Shown here: piece by piece, positions 45,028 to 54,695 of the stretch
Position numbering within the stretch: the first letter of the stretch is position 1
How the letters are laid out: every line of letters begins with the position of its first letter
DNA from: Dyella sp. 2HG41-7
Lineage (GTDB): Bacteria > Pseudomonadota > Gammaproteobacteria > Xanthomonadales > Rhodanobacteraceae
Length of the DNA stretch: 64,000 nt
NCBI RefSeq assembly: GCF_021390675.1
Contig: NZ_JAJEJV010000004.1
Location: 930,001-994,000, forward strand
Direction: 5' to 3'
Program-made: the position numbers and the translations under genes
Notes under the pieces: generated by a model
The model's database searches: none
Told to the model about the DNA's origin: nothing
What the model saw: the letters and a program-made list of their open reading frames with translations, nothing else

Positions 45028-46845
45028 ATGGCCAATACGATTGAATTGAAAGTCCCCGATATCGGCGGTCACGAAGGCGTGCCGGTGATCGAAGTGATGG
45101 TGAAAGCCGGCGACACCGTGGCGAAGGAACAAAGCCTTATCACGCTGGAGTCGGACAAGGCGACAATGGAAATTCCGGCCAGCGCGGCGGGTGTCATCAA
45201 GGAACTCAAGCTCAAGGTGGGCGATGAGGTTTCCGAAGGTGCGGTCATTGCGATTTTGGAAACCGTCGGCGAAGCCGACACCGCGTCCCCCTCTCCCTCT
45301 CGGGGAGAGGGCAGGGGTGAGGGGCCAACCTCGCCGACGCCTTCCGCAAGCCCCACCCCCTCACCTCAATCCTCTCCCCGGAAGGGAGAGGAGGCGAAGG
45401 CGCCGCAAGCGGCAGCGTCATCTGGAAGAGCCGCCGATATCGAATGCAAACTCGTCGTGCTGGGCTCCGGCCCCGGCGGTTACACGGCCGCGTTCCGCGC
45501 GGCCGATCTCGGCGTCGATACCGTGCTGGTGGAACGCTACGCAGCGCTCGGCGGCGTGTGCCTCAATGTCGGCTGCATTCCGTCCAAAGCGTTGCTGCAT
45601 GCCGCCGCGGTGATCGATGAAGCGGAAGCCATGGCCGCACACGGCGTGAGCTTCGGCAAACCAAAGATCGATATCGACAAGTTGCGCGGCTTCAAAACCA
45701 AGGTGGTCGGCCAGCTCACTGGCGGTCTCGCCGGCATGGCCAAGCAACGCAAGGTTCGCACCGTGCAAGGTGTCGGCGCCTTTGTGTCGCCGAACGAGAT
45801 GGAAGTGGAAACGGCCGACGGCAAAAAGCTGATCCGTTTCGAAAACGCCATCATCGCCGCCGGTTCGCAAGCAGTGCGTCTGCCCGCGTTCCCGTGGGAC
45901 GACGATCGCATCATGGATTCCACCGGCGCACTGGAATTGAAAGACGTTCCGGCGAAATTGCTCGTGGTCGGCGGCGGCATCATCGGTCTGGAAATGGCGA
46001 CCGTGTACGCCGCGCTCGGCAGCGAAGTGACCGTAGTCGAATTTATGGACCAGATCATTCCCGGCGCCGATGCCGACTTGATCAAGCCGCTCGCCAAACG
46101 TTTGGGCGGCAAGCTCAAGGGCGTGCACTTGAAGACCAAGGTGGTGGAAGCCAAAGCCACCAAGAAAGGCATCGAAGTCAGCTACGAAGGCGAAAGCATT
46201 CCGGCGACCACCGTGTTCGATCGCGTGCTGGTGTCCGTGGGGCGTTCGGCGAACGGCAACAAGATCGGTGCGGACAAGGCCGGCGTTGCGGTGACCGAGC
46301 GCGGCTTTATCAACGTCGACACGCAGATGCGCACCAACGTGTCGCATATCTTCGCCATCGGCGATCTGGTCGGCCAGCCGATGCTGGCGCACAAGGCCAC
46401 GCACGAAGCGAAAGTCGCCGCGGAAGTCGTCGCCGGCATGAAGAGCCATTTCGATGCGCGCGTGATTCCGTCGGTGGCATACACCGATCCGGAAATCGCC
46501 TGGGTCGGCGTCACCGAACGCGAAGCGAAAGAAAAAGGCTTGAAGATCGGCGTGGGCAAGTTCCCGTGGGTCGCCAGCGGTCGCGCCATTGGCATTGATC
46601 GCACCGAAGGCTTCACCAAGTTGCTGTTCGACGAAGAAACGCATCGCGTCGTCGGCGGCGCCATCGTGGGTCCGCATGCGGGCGATCTGATTTCGGAAAT
46701 CGCCTTGGCGATCGAAATGGGTTCGGAGGCGGCGGATATCGGTTTGACGATTCATCCGCATCCGACGCTCAGCGAATCGGTCGGCATGGCTGCCGAAGCT
46801 TACGAAGGCACCATTACCGATCTGTACATGCCGAAGAAAAAGTAA
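45028..46845 (+). CDS. lpdA: Dihydrolipoyl dehydrogenase with N-terminal lipoyl domain (LpdA, E3)
   Basis: A 605-residue protein. Residues 1-80 are a lipoyl domain nearly identical in layout to that of AceF (K44 in [10 protein letters not shown]). Residues about 87-123 are a Ser/Pro/Arg/Gly linker encoded by an inserted repeat. From 140 on it is a flavoprotein disulfide reductase: [14 protein letters not shown], the redox pair C178/C183 in [32 protein letters not shown], and HPHPTLSES near the end (catalytic His/Glu). It reoxidises dihydrolipoamide with NAD. It is in an operon with aceF, followed by a terminator. Confidence 0.96.
   Translation: MANTIELKVPDIGGHEGVPVIEVMVKAGDTVAKEQSLITLESDKATMEIPASAAGVIKELKLKVGDEVSEGAVIAILETVGEADTASPSPSRGEGRGEGPTSPTPSASPTPSPQSSPRKGEEAKAPQAAASSGRAADIECKLVVLGSGPGGYTAAFRAADLGVDTVLVERYAALGGVCLNVGCIPSKALLHAAAVIDEAEAMAAHGVSFGKPKIDIDKLRGFKTKVVGQLTGGLAGMAKQRKVRTVQGVGAFVSPNEMEVETADGKKLIRFENAIIAAGSQAVRLPAFPWDDDRIMDSTGALELKDVPAKLLVVGGGIIGLEMATVYAALGSEVTVVEFMDQIIPGADADLIKPLAKRLGGKLKGVHLKTKVVEAKATKKGIEVSYEGESIPATTVFDRVLVSVGRSANGNKIGADKAGVAVTERGFINVDTQMRTNVSHIFAIGDLVGQPMLAHKATHEAKVAAEVVAGMKSHFDARVIPSVAYTDPEIAWVGVTEREAKEKGLKIGVGKFPWVASGRAIGIDRTEGFTKLLFDEETHRVVGGAIVGPHAGDLISEIALAIEMGSEAADIGLTIHPHPTLSESVGMAAEAYEGTITDLYMPKKK
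45287..45391. repeat. Two-module GC-rich repeat inserted in frame in lpdA
   Basis: The left module (CCCTCTCCC, four-base loop, GGGAGAGGG, then GTGAGGGGCCAACCTCGC at 45317-45334) and the right inverted module (CCCCACCCCCTCACCTC…, stem CCTCTCCC/GGGAGAGG at 45371-45391) face each other. The left one matches the repeat at 24508-24554. The element encodes part of the linker between the lipoyl and E3 domains. Confidence 0.8.
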
Positions 46846-46871
46846 CACGCGTTGCGTTGATCGCAGCACAA

Positions 46872-46902
46872 AAAAGCCCGGAGCGATCCGGGCTTTTCTT
46901 TT
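46872..46902. terminator. Intrinsic terminator between lpdA and dinB
   Basis: AAAAGCCCGGA and TCCGGGCTTTT form a stem with a GCGA loop, followed by CTTTTT on the plus strand and preceded by an A run, so it can serve both convergent genes. Confidence 0.9.
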
Positions 46903-46931
46903 TGGGCGAACGCCGCATGACGTGCGGCATT

Positions 46932-48032
46932 TTACCGAGCCGTATCGTCTTCGATAAACAAATCGCTCTGCGACACAAAACTGTCCTGATCGACAAAGCT
47001 CGACAATCCGACGCCGACGAGGCGATAGCGGCTGTCGGCAGGACGCTCCACTCGATCGCGAAGCGCGCATGCGATATCCGCCAATGCGTTCGCCGAGTGC
47101 GGACGGATGGATGGCGTCAAACTACGCGTAAGCGTGTGAAAGTCGGACGTCTTGAGTTTCAGCACAATGGTGCGCGCAATACGTCCGCGTTGCGCTTCGC
47201 GTTCGTGCGCAGTCCAGGTTTTTTCCGCAAGCCGACGAATATGTGGTTCGAGTTCGTCGAGCGTCAAATCGTTTTCGAAGGTGTCTTCGGATGACACCTG
47301 CATCGTCAGCTGATTCGGTTGCACGGGATGATCGTCGATGCCTAGCGAGAGTTCGTGTAGGCGACGACCCCAGCGGCCGAAGCGGAACTCCAAATCGGCA
47401 AGCGTGAACGCGCGCAATTCGTTGACGGTTTGAATGCCAAGCGCCGCCAATTTCGTCTCCATCACCTTGCCCACGCCGGGCAGGCGATTCACCGGCAATG
47501 GGGCTAAAAAATCGAGAATTTGATGTGGGCGAATAACGAACAATCCGTCCGGCTTCTTCCAATCCGAAGCAATCTTGGCGAGAAACTTATTCGGCGCGAC
47601 GCCGGCCGACGCGGTGAGTTGCGTTTCTTCGCGGATCGCGGCGCGAATCGCTTCGGCGGTAGCGGTTGCGCTTGGCAAGCCGGTCTTGGTCGCGGTGACG
47701 TCGAGATACGCTTCGTCGAGCGACAACGGTTCGATCAGATCGGTATGGCGCGCAAAGATCTCACGCACGTGCCGCGACACCGCTTTGTAACGCACGAAAT
47801 CCGGCGGCACGAAAATCGCTTGAGGACAAAGTCGCTCCGCGCGCACCGCTGGCATGGCCGAACGCACGCCGAATTTGCGCGCCTCATAGCTCGCCGCACA
47901 TACCACCGAACGCGCACCGCGCCACGCTACAACGACGGGCTTGCCGCGCAGCGAAAGATCGTCGCGCTGCTCCACCGATGCGTAGAACGCATCCATGTCG
48001 ACGTGAAGAATCTTGCGTGGCGCGTCGGGCAC
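46932..48032 (-). CDS. dinB: DNA polymerase IV (DinB)
   Basis: A 366-residue Y-family polymerase. Catalytic carboxylates in ILHVDMDAFYASVE and LSLDEAYLDVT; SAGVAPNKFLAKIASDWKKPDG and LPGVGKVMETKLAALGI (helix-hairpin-helix) follow. The little-finger domain ends in a beta-clamp-binding motif QSDLF. It performs translesion synthesis in the cytoplasm. It starts with GTG (MPDAPRKILHVD); no strong Shine-Dalgarno is seen and no LexA-type box was recognised upstream. Confidence 0.94.
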   Translation of the reverse strand: MPDAPRKILHVDMDAFYASVEQRDDLSLRGKPVVVAWRGARSVVCAASYEARKFGVRSAMPAVRAERLCPQAIFVPPDFVRYKAVSRHVREIFARHTDLIEPLSLDEAYLDVTATKTGLPSATATAEAIRAAIREETQLTASAGVAPNKFLAKIASDWKKPDGLFVIRPHQILDFLAPLPVNRLPGVGKVMETKLAALGIQTVNELRAFTLADLEFRFGRWGRRLHELSLGIDDHPVQPNQLTMQVSSEDTFENDLTLDELEPHIRRLAEKTWTAHEREAQRGRIARTIVLKLKTSDFHTLTRSLTPSIRPHSANALADIACALRDRVERPADSRYRLVGVGLSSFVDQDSFVSQSDLFIEDDTAR

Positions 48033-48248
48033 AAGCGTGGCGATAGAAGGTTAACGACGAAGTTGATGAGAGAAGCCGTAGCTCGGTTGTCCTGATGCCA
48101 GTCGCGCGGCGTACCGGCGTTTCGGAAAGTTATGGACCGAACGTCCAGCGCGATCCATGCGCGATTAGTATTGATAGTCGGCTGACCTATTGCAAACACA
48201 CCTGCGCCCGCCGCGATAAGACGGGCGCAGGATGCGCTATCGACACTG

Positions 48249-49154
48249 TTACATCGCGTCTTCGCGCGCTAAACGTTGCACGCGTTCAGCGATATGCCTT
48301 GCGAAACGTTCGGCGGCGTCGGGTCGTTCGGCCAGGAACAGCGACGGTTCGATCAACTCCAATTCCATGATGAGGAATTGATCGCCGACCACCACGCCGT
48401 CGACACGGGCGTAGGCAGGTTTGCGAAAACCCAAGGCCGAGACCGCGGCAACCGTTTTGCCGGCGGCGTTCAAGATGGCATCGTCGGGTGTGGCTTGCTC
48501 CATGGTGCCGCCGTGTTTTTCTTGCACGCGGTAATCGCCCGTTGTCGGACGTTTGAGAACAGCGTGGCTATACGCGCCGTCGAAATAGAGCAGCGACCAT
48601 TCGCCGTTACTGGCGACCTCGGGTACGAACGGTTGCACGAGATAGTCGAATTCTTTCGGCAACTGCGTCAGCGCATGTTGAAATTCCGCTGTGCCCGTTT
48701 CCCCTCGCACGGTATGCCAAGCACCGCCGCTTACGGTGGGTTTGATCACCACATGACGATCCGATAAGGAGAGCGATGCTTCCTGCAAGTCGCGTCCATG
48801 CACCACGCGCGTTGGAATTATCGGGATACCGATCCGTTCGAGATCGAGTAGATAACGCTTGTCGCCGTTCCAGCGCAGCGTTTGCGTGTCGTTGATGGTG
48901 GTGACGCCTTGTCGTTCTAGCGTTTGCAGCCAAGCGAGATATGCGTCGTAGTGCTCGAAGTAGTCCCAGATGGTGCGTATCAACACGGCGTCGAACGCGG
49001 TCCAATCGACAGCAGGATCGTTCCACACGCATACCGTGGGTTGAATATCCAGCAATTCCAACATCGCAACGAACACGACATCGTCCACATGGACGTTGGG
49101 AAACTCGTGGGACGAGGCGATGGCAAGACGAATTTCGGAAACGGGCGCAGACAT
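48249..49154 (-). CDS. ATP-grasp domain protein (RimK/glutathione-synthetase-like)
   Basis: A 301-residue protein; the ATG at 49154 has GGAGGTG six bases ahead. ATP-grasp features: NGDKRYLLDLERIGIPIIPTRVV, HVVIKPTVSGGAWHTVRG (ATP lysine), YLVQPFVPEVASNGEWSLLYFDG, and the metal-ligand end ARVDGVVVGDQFLIMELELIEPSLFL. Such enzymes ligate a carboxylate to an amine or thiol via acyl phosphate. The substrate is unknown. It is divergent from the permease gene at 49420. Confidence 0.85.
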   Translation of the reverse strand: MSAPVSEIRLAIASSHEFPNVHVDDVVFVAMLELLDIQPTVCVWNDPAVDWTAFDAVLIRTIWDYFEHYDAYLAWLQTLERQGVTTINDTQTLRWNGDKRYLLDLERIGIPIIPTRVVHGRDLQEASLSLSDRHVVIKPTVSGGAWHTVRGETGTAEFQHALTQLPKEFDYLVQPFVPEVASNGEWSLLYFDGAYSHAVLKRPTTGDYRVQEKHGGTMEQATPDDAILNAAGKTVAAVSALGFRKPAYARVDGVVVGDQFLIMELELIEPSLFLAERPDAAERFARHIAERVQRLAREDAM

Positions 49155-49419
49155 ACAAACACCTCCAAATGATTGGGGTGGGCGCCCTTGCATCTTGGGG
49201 TGGTCGGCGGACCGAGCGTGGCGGACCGATGTCCGTCGCAGCACCCCTCGGGGCCGATGCGCCGTCGTAGTAGGTCACGGCGCGTGACCACTCAAGTATC
49301 GGAGCTCCGATTTCGACGTGTCAATGTGACGGTGGTCATTGCGTGGCGATGCGAACCCGCGGGAGATAGGGCAAAGGTCACCGGACATTCGGTGCCGACT
49401 CGGGTTAATGTCGACACTT

Positions 49420-50763
49420 ATGACTAACGACACCTCGTCCTCTCCTTCCTATCTGCGCAGCCTCGGCGTTTGGAGCGGCGCGGCCATCGTGGTCGGCGGC
49501 GTGATCGGCAGCGGCATATTCCGCACGCCCGCCACCGTGGCCGAACGCACGTCATCCGGCCTGCCATTGCTGGCGCTGTGGGCGCTGGGCGGATTGCTCA
49601 CATTGGCCGGCGTGCTGTGTTACGGCGAGCTCGGCGCACGACGTCCGCAAGCGGGCGGCATCTATCTTTACCTGCGCGATGCCTTCGGATCGCTGCCGGC
49701 GTTTCTGTTCGGCTGGACGATGGCGCTGATCAATTATCCGGGCAGCGTGGCGGCGGTGGCAGTGACGTTTGCCGATTACGCCTGCCGGGCCGTGAGTTTG
49801 CCGGTCTGGTGGGTCAAGCCGGTGGCGGCGGGCGCGATCGTCTTTATCGTCGGCATCAACTTATTCGGCATTCGCGCCGGATCGTGGCTGGTAAACGTGT
49901 TTACGCTGCTGAAGCTTGCAGCAATCGCGTTGTTGCTGGTGGTGGGGCTGGCGCTGGCGCACGGCCATCTGGGCGGCATACTCGCTATCGATACGACGCA
50001 TCAGGTGTCCGGCGGCGCATGGATCGGCGCGTTGTTGCCGGTGCTGTTTACGTACGGCGGTTTCCACTATCTCAACGATATGGCCGGCGAAGTGCGCGAC
50101 CCGCAGCGCACCTTGCCGCGCGCGCTCACGTTGGGCCTGGTTGGCGTCGCGGTGTGCTACGTGTTGGTCAATGTGGCCTACCTCGTGGGCCTTGGGCACG
50201 CGGGGCTTGCGGCAAGCAAGGCGCCGGCCGCCGATTTGATGAGCAACATCTTCGGACCGCATGGCGCGACGATCATGGCGATTGGCATTGCATGCTCCAC
50301 CTTTGGTTACTGCAGCATCGCCATCGCCGGTGGCGCGCGCGTGCTGCAAACCATGGGTTCCGATGGCATGTTCTTTCGGTCCGTGGGACAAATTCATCCG
50401 CGCTGGCGTTCGCCGCAGGTGGCGCTTGCGGTACTGGGCGTGTGGGCGATCGTGCTGATTCTTACCGGCACGTTCGATCAATTGGTCAACTACACGACGG
50501 TCGGCGAATGGTTGGGGCATGCGTTCGGCATCGCCACGTTGTTCTGGTATCGGCGCAAATTCGGTGCGGAAAGTTCGCCGTTTCGCGTGCCGCTTTATCC
50601 GGTTTTGCCGTTTGTGTTCGTGTGCACGGTGCTGGGCGTCATCGCGGCCACGGTGATCAATACACCTGGCGACGCGGGAATGAGTTTGCTGATCATCGCT
50701 TGCGGCATTCCCGTCTACGCCGCGTGGCGCGGATGGAGCCGCCTGCGCGCAAGAGGATCATGA
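49420..50763 (+). CDS. Amino acid permease (APC superfamily)
   Basis: A 447-residue protein with about twelve hydrophobic segments. The first helix has the unwound Gly motif GGVIGSGIF, followed by GGLLTLAGVLCYGELGARRPQAGGIYLYLRDAFG, typical of the LAT/APC group. It likely exchanges or imports amino acids through the inner membrane. The start is uncertain: ATG 49420 or 49408, neither with a good ribosome-binding site. The glycoside hydrolase gene follows after 63 bases. Confidence 0.87.
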   Translation: MTNDTSSSPSYLRSLGVWSGAAIVVGGVIGSGIFRTPATVAERTSSGLPLLALWALGGLLTLAGVLCYGELGARRPQAGGIYLYLRDAFGSLPAFLFGWTMALINYPGSVAAVAVTFADYACRAVSLPVWWVKPVAAGAIVFIVGINLFGIRAGSWLVNVFTLLKLAAIALLLVVGLALAHGHLGGILAIDTTHQVSGGAWIGALLPVLFTYGGFHYLNDMAGEVRDPQRTLPRALTLGLVGVAVCYVLVNVAYLVGLGHAGLAASKAPAADLMSNIFGPHGATIMAIGIACSTFGYCSIAIAGGARVLQTMGSDGMFFRSVGQIHPRWRSPQVALAVLGVWAIVLILTGTFDQLVNYTTVGEWLGHAFGIATLFWYRRKFGAESSPFRVPLYPVLPFVFVCTVLGVIAATVINTPGDAGMSLLIIACGIPVYAAWRGWSRLRARGS

Positions 50764-50826
50764 TCTGCACATCGAAGTGATGGATCGCTCTGCATACTGA
50801 AGCGATCCATTGACCGCGAGGGACTG

Positions 50827-52962
50827 ATGAAACGCACCGCGCTTTGCATGGGGATGATTCTGGGGTTGTCGTCATTCGACGGCACGGCAGGCGAGGTCGC
50901 CAATCTCGCATCGGCTTCCACGGGCGTGCAGATTCAAACGCAGCATGTGCAGCGCGTCGGGCAGATGGAGCACGATGCGCGCGGCACGCAGCTGGGGCGC
51001 TATGCGTTTCAGCCGTCGCCGCAACCGCAGCTTGCGGTGACGCCAAGTACCGGCGCATGGAATTTTTCGGGGCAGGGCGCGCTACAAATTCAGGTGCAGA
51101 ACGCGATGCCGTGGGCCATCACGCTTGATGTCGATCTTGAGGACAATCATGGTGGACATCTGCATGCGGTGCTAGGTTTGCCAGCGGGCCCGGAACAAAC
51201 CGCGATCATTCCTTTGCATGCGACATCGTCGCGTGCGCAAGGCATGCAGGTGGGACCGCCGATGCCATTCGACGATCACGGCCGTCCCGTCTTTGTGGCG
51301 ATCACCGTCGAAGGTTCTATCGACCTTGCGCAGGTGCGCGCGATCCGCTTCAGCATGCCGGCGCCGCAAGCGGCGCAGCAGGTTTTGCTCGGCAAGATGG
51401 ACACGGTCGCCGACGATAACGCGATGCAGGATGCGTATCGGGGCATTGTCGATCAGTGGGGCCAATTCACGCGCGGCAAGTGGCCGGAAAAGATCGATAG
51501 CGATGCCGCCTTGCGCAACGCGCATCGGCAAGAAAGCCAACATCTGGAGACGCAACTGGGTGCGCGACGCGGCTTGGATACGTACGGCGGTCGCGAGAGC
51601 CTTGCATTGACGCGCACCGGCTGGTTCCACACGCAAAAAGCAAACGGTCGGTGGCAGCTCGTCACGCCCGACGGACACGCTTTCTTTTCGCTTGGTGTCG
51701 ACACGGTCACGGCAGACGACACGCGCACCTATGTGGAAGGGCGCGAATTTATGTTCGTGGATCTTCCGCCGGATCGCGCGCCGTGGAGCGCGTTCTACGG
51801 CTCCAGCGACAGCCGCGATCCTCAGCGCCTCGCGAGCTCGGGTATCGGCGGCAATCACGGACGTTGGTTCGATTTCTACGCCGCCAATCTCTATCGCATC
51901 GATGGGGATGGAAGGCGCGCTGCGTGGCGCACGCGCACGATGGATCGCCTGCAGGCCTGGGGATTCAATACGCTGGGAAACTGGAGCGATGACGCGTTCG
52001 GCAAGATGCATCGCTTGGCGTACACGAAGTCCATGCCTATCGACGGCGACTTCGGCAATGTTTCCAGCGGATACGATTATTGGGGGCGCATGCCCGATCC
52101 CTTCGACCCGCGCTTTGCCCAAGCGGTGGAAAAGGCGGTGACAAACGCGACGGCTGCATTGCGTGACGATCCGTGGTTGCTTGGGTATTTCGCCGATAAC
52201 GAACTGGCCTGGGCCGGCCAGGGGCCGCAAGGCCGGTGGGGTTTGGCGATGGGCACGTTGCGCGGCGAAGCGCGCAGCGATGCGAAGCAGGCGTTTATCG
52301 CCGCGCTGAAAAAGAAATACGGTACAGCCTCCAAATTGGCGGCGGCATGGGGCATCGCGCTCGCCGATTGGTCCGCGCTGGACGCCGCGAATTTTCCGGC
52401 GCCCGAACCGAATGAGGCGCATCCGGCGATCGCCGAGGATTACAGCGCATGGCTGCGCCGCTACGCCGATCAATACTTCAGCCTCGTCGCGGCGGCGCTG
52501 CATCGTCACGATCCACATCATCTGTTTCTCGGCGGTCGCTTTGCGGTGAATACTCCTGAAGCCGTCGCGGCGTGCGCGCAGTATTGCGATGTCATCAGCT
52601 TCAACACGTATACGGATGTGCCGCAGCACGGCGTCGATATGGACGCGCTGCATAAACTCGACAAGCCTGTGCTGATCACCGAGTTCCATTTTGGCTCGAA
52701 CGATCGCGGCCCATTCGGTAAGGGCGTCGTGTCGGTGTGGAACGAGCAGCAACGCGGTGAAGCGTATGCGCGATTCGTGCACGCCGCCGCGAGCGATCGG
52801 TCGATTGTCGGCACGCATTGGTTCGAATATGTCGATCAGCCCGTGACGGGGCGTGTGCTCGACGGCGAGAACAGCCATATCGGTTTGGTTGGGATTACCG
52901 ATATTCCGTTCGGCACCTTTGTCGATGCCGTGCGCAGCACGAACGCCGAAGTGAGCCATTAA
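50827..52962 (+). CDS. Secreted clan GH-A glycoside hydrolase, GH50/agarase-like
   Basis: A 711-residue protein with signal peptide (…DGTAG|EV) and AGGGA before the ATG. Residues about 65-200 form a beta-sandwich-like region. From about 260 on is a TIM-barrel glycosidase: the acid/base E459 in GYFADNELAW and the nucleophile E619 in LITEFHFGS, the arrangement of clan GH-A enzymes such as GH42 and GH50 beta-agarases. WFHTQKANGRWQLVTPDGHAFFSLGVD is also typical of agarase-type proteins. The exact polysaccharide is unknown. It is probably exported to periplasm or outside. Confidence 0.8.
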   Translation: MKRTALCMGMILGLSSFDGTAGEVANLASASTGVQIQTQHVQRVGQMEHDARGTQLGRYAFQPSPQPQLAVTPSTGAWNFSGQGALQIQVQNAMPWAITLDVDLEDNHGGHLHAVLGLPAGPEQTAIIPLHATSSRAQGMQVGPPMPFDDHGRPVFVAITVEGSIDLAQVRAIRFSMPAPQAAQQVLLGKMDTVADDNAMQDAYRGIVDQWGQFTRGKWPEKIDSDAALRNAHRQESQHLETQLGARRGLDTYGGRESLALTRTGWFHTQKANGRWQLVTPDGHAFFSLGVDTVTADDTRTYVEGREFMFVDLPPDRAPWSAFYGSSDSRDPQRLASSGIGGNHGRWFDFYAANLYRIDGDGRRAAWRTRTMDRLQAWGFNTLGNWSDDAFGKMHRLAYTKSMPIDGDFGNVSSGYDYWGRMPDPFDPRFAQAVEKAVTNATAALRDDPWLLGYFADNELAWAGQGPQGRWGLAMGTLRGEARSDAKQAFIAALKKKYGTASKLAAAWGIALADWSALDAANFPAPEPNEAHPAIAEDYSAWLRRYADQYFSLVAAALHRHDPHHLFLGGRFAVNTPEAVAACAQYCDVISFNTYTDVPQHGVDMDALHKLDKPVLITEFHFGSNDRGPFGKGVVSVWNEQQRGEAYARFVHAAASDRSIVGTHWFEYVDQPVTGRVLDGENSHIGLVGITDIPFGTFVDAVRSTNAEVSH

Positions 52963-52992
52963 AAAAGCCCCTCTTCCAGAGGAAGAGGGGCT
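52961..52992 (-). terminator. Intrinsic terminator of ahcY
   Basis: AGCCCCTCTTCC / GGAAGAGGGGCT stem with a three-base loop; on the minus strand it is followed by a run of six T. It lies 27 bases after the ahcY stop and overlaps the stop codon of the convergent hydrolase gene. Confidence 0.92.
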
Positions 52993-53018
52993 CGTAGGAT
53001 CGACGCTGCGACCCGCGA

Positions 53019-54452
<1,434 letters not shown>

Positions 54453-54502
54453 GGAGGATGTCTCCGAGTCTCATGGGGAAACCCGGCCCGGAAGGCCAGG
54501 CC

Positions 54503-54597
54503 GACGCGAGGTTCGCGTCATGAGCGCCGTTTCAGTCGAAGCATCCACCGAGCCTGGCCGTAGACATTCCCTACGGTCGCAGCGCCCCTCGGCGAAG
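54503..54597 (-). promoter_or_regulatory. SAH riboswitch upstream of ahcY
   Basis: On the minus strand the aptamer reads GCCGAGGGGCGCTGCGACC (from about 54592), a variable hairpin (CCGTAG…CTACGG), GCCAGGCTCGG, then AACGGCGCTCATGA ending near 54519. These are the conserved blocks of the S-adenosylhomocysteine riboswitch, with GCCGAG pairing CTCGG and GGGCGC/GGCGCTC forming the pseudoknot-type contacts. A 7-bp hairpin (54503-54519) follows and may be part of the expression platform. It turns ahcY on when SAH accumulates. Confidence 0.92.
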
Positions 54598-54603
54598 ACG
54601 CCC

Positions 54604-54609
54604 ATTTTA
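54604..54609 (-). promoter_or_regulatory. Probable -10 element of ahcY
   Basis: TAAAAT on the minus strand lies about seven bases before the 5' end of the SAH aptamer, exactly where the transcript should begin. The -35 is not obvious. Confidence 0.55.
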
Positions 54610-54624
54610 TCCATAGATGGTTAC

Positions 54625-54658
54625 TTATGACGACTTGGAACGCTGCATTGCGTCATAA
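54625..54658. promoter_or_regulatory. TTATGACG…CGTCATAA dyad between ahcY and ppc
   Basis: Two perfect 8-bp arms (54625-54632 and 54651-54658), 18 bases apart, lie in the divergent promoter region. The arm-to-arm centre distance is 26 bp, about 2.5 helical turns, as for an operator bound by a regulator dimer of dimers. No known regulator is recognised. Confidence 0.4.
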
Positions 54659-54695
54659 ATTGGTTAGGCTAGGGGACTGATCCCCTGGAGGCCCC

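Noticed and set aside
43539-45035. Minus-strand frames opposite aceF and lpdA (also 45418-47070)
   Set aside because: Antisense shadows of genes with clear catalytic motifs.
45287-45391. A frameshift or separate lipoyl gene at the start of lpdA
   Set aside because: The frame is continuous through the repeat, and E3 enzymes with an N-terminal lipoyl domain are known, so this is one gene with an inserted linker.
51172-52959. 595-codon minus-strand frame opposite the glycoside hydrolase
   Set aside because: Arg-rich shadow frame; the plus-strand gene has a signal peptide and both catalytic glutamates.
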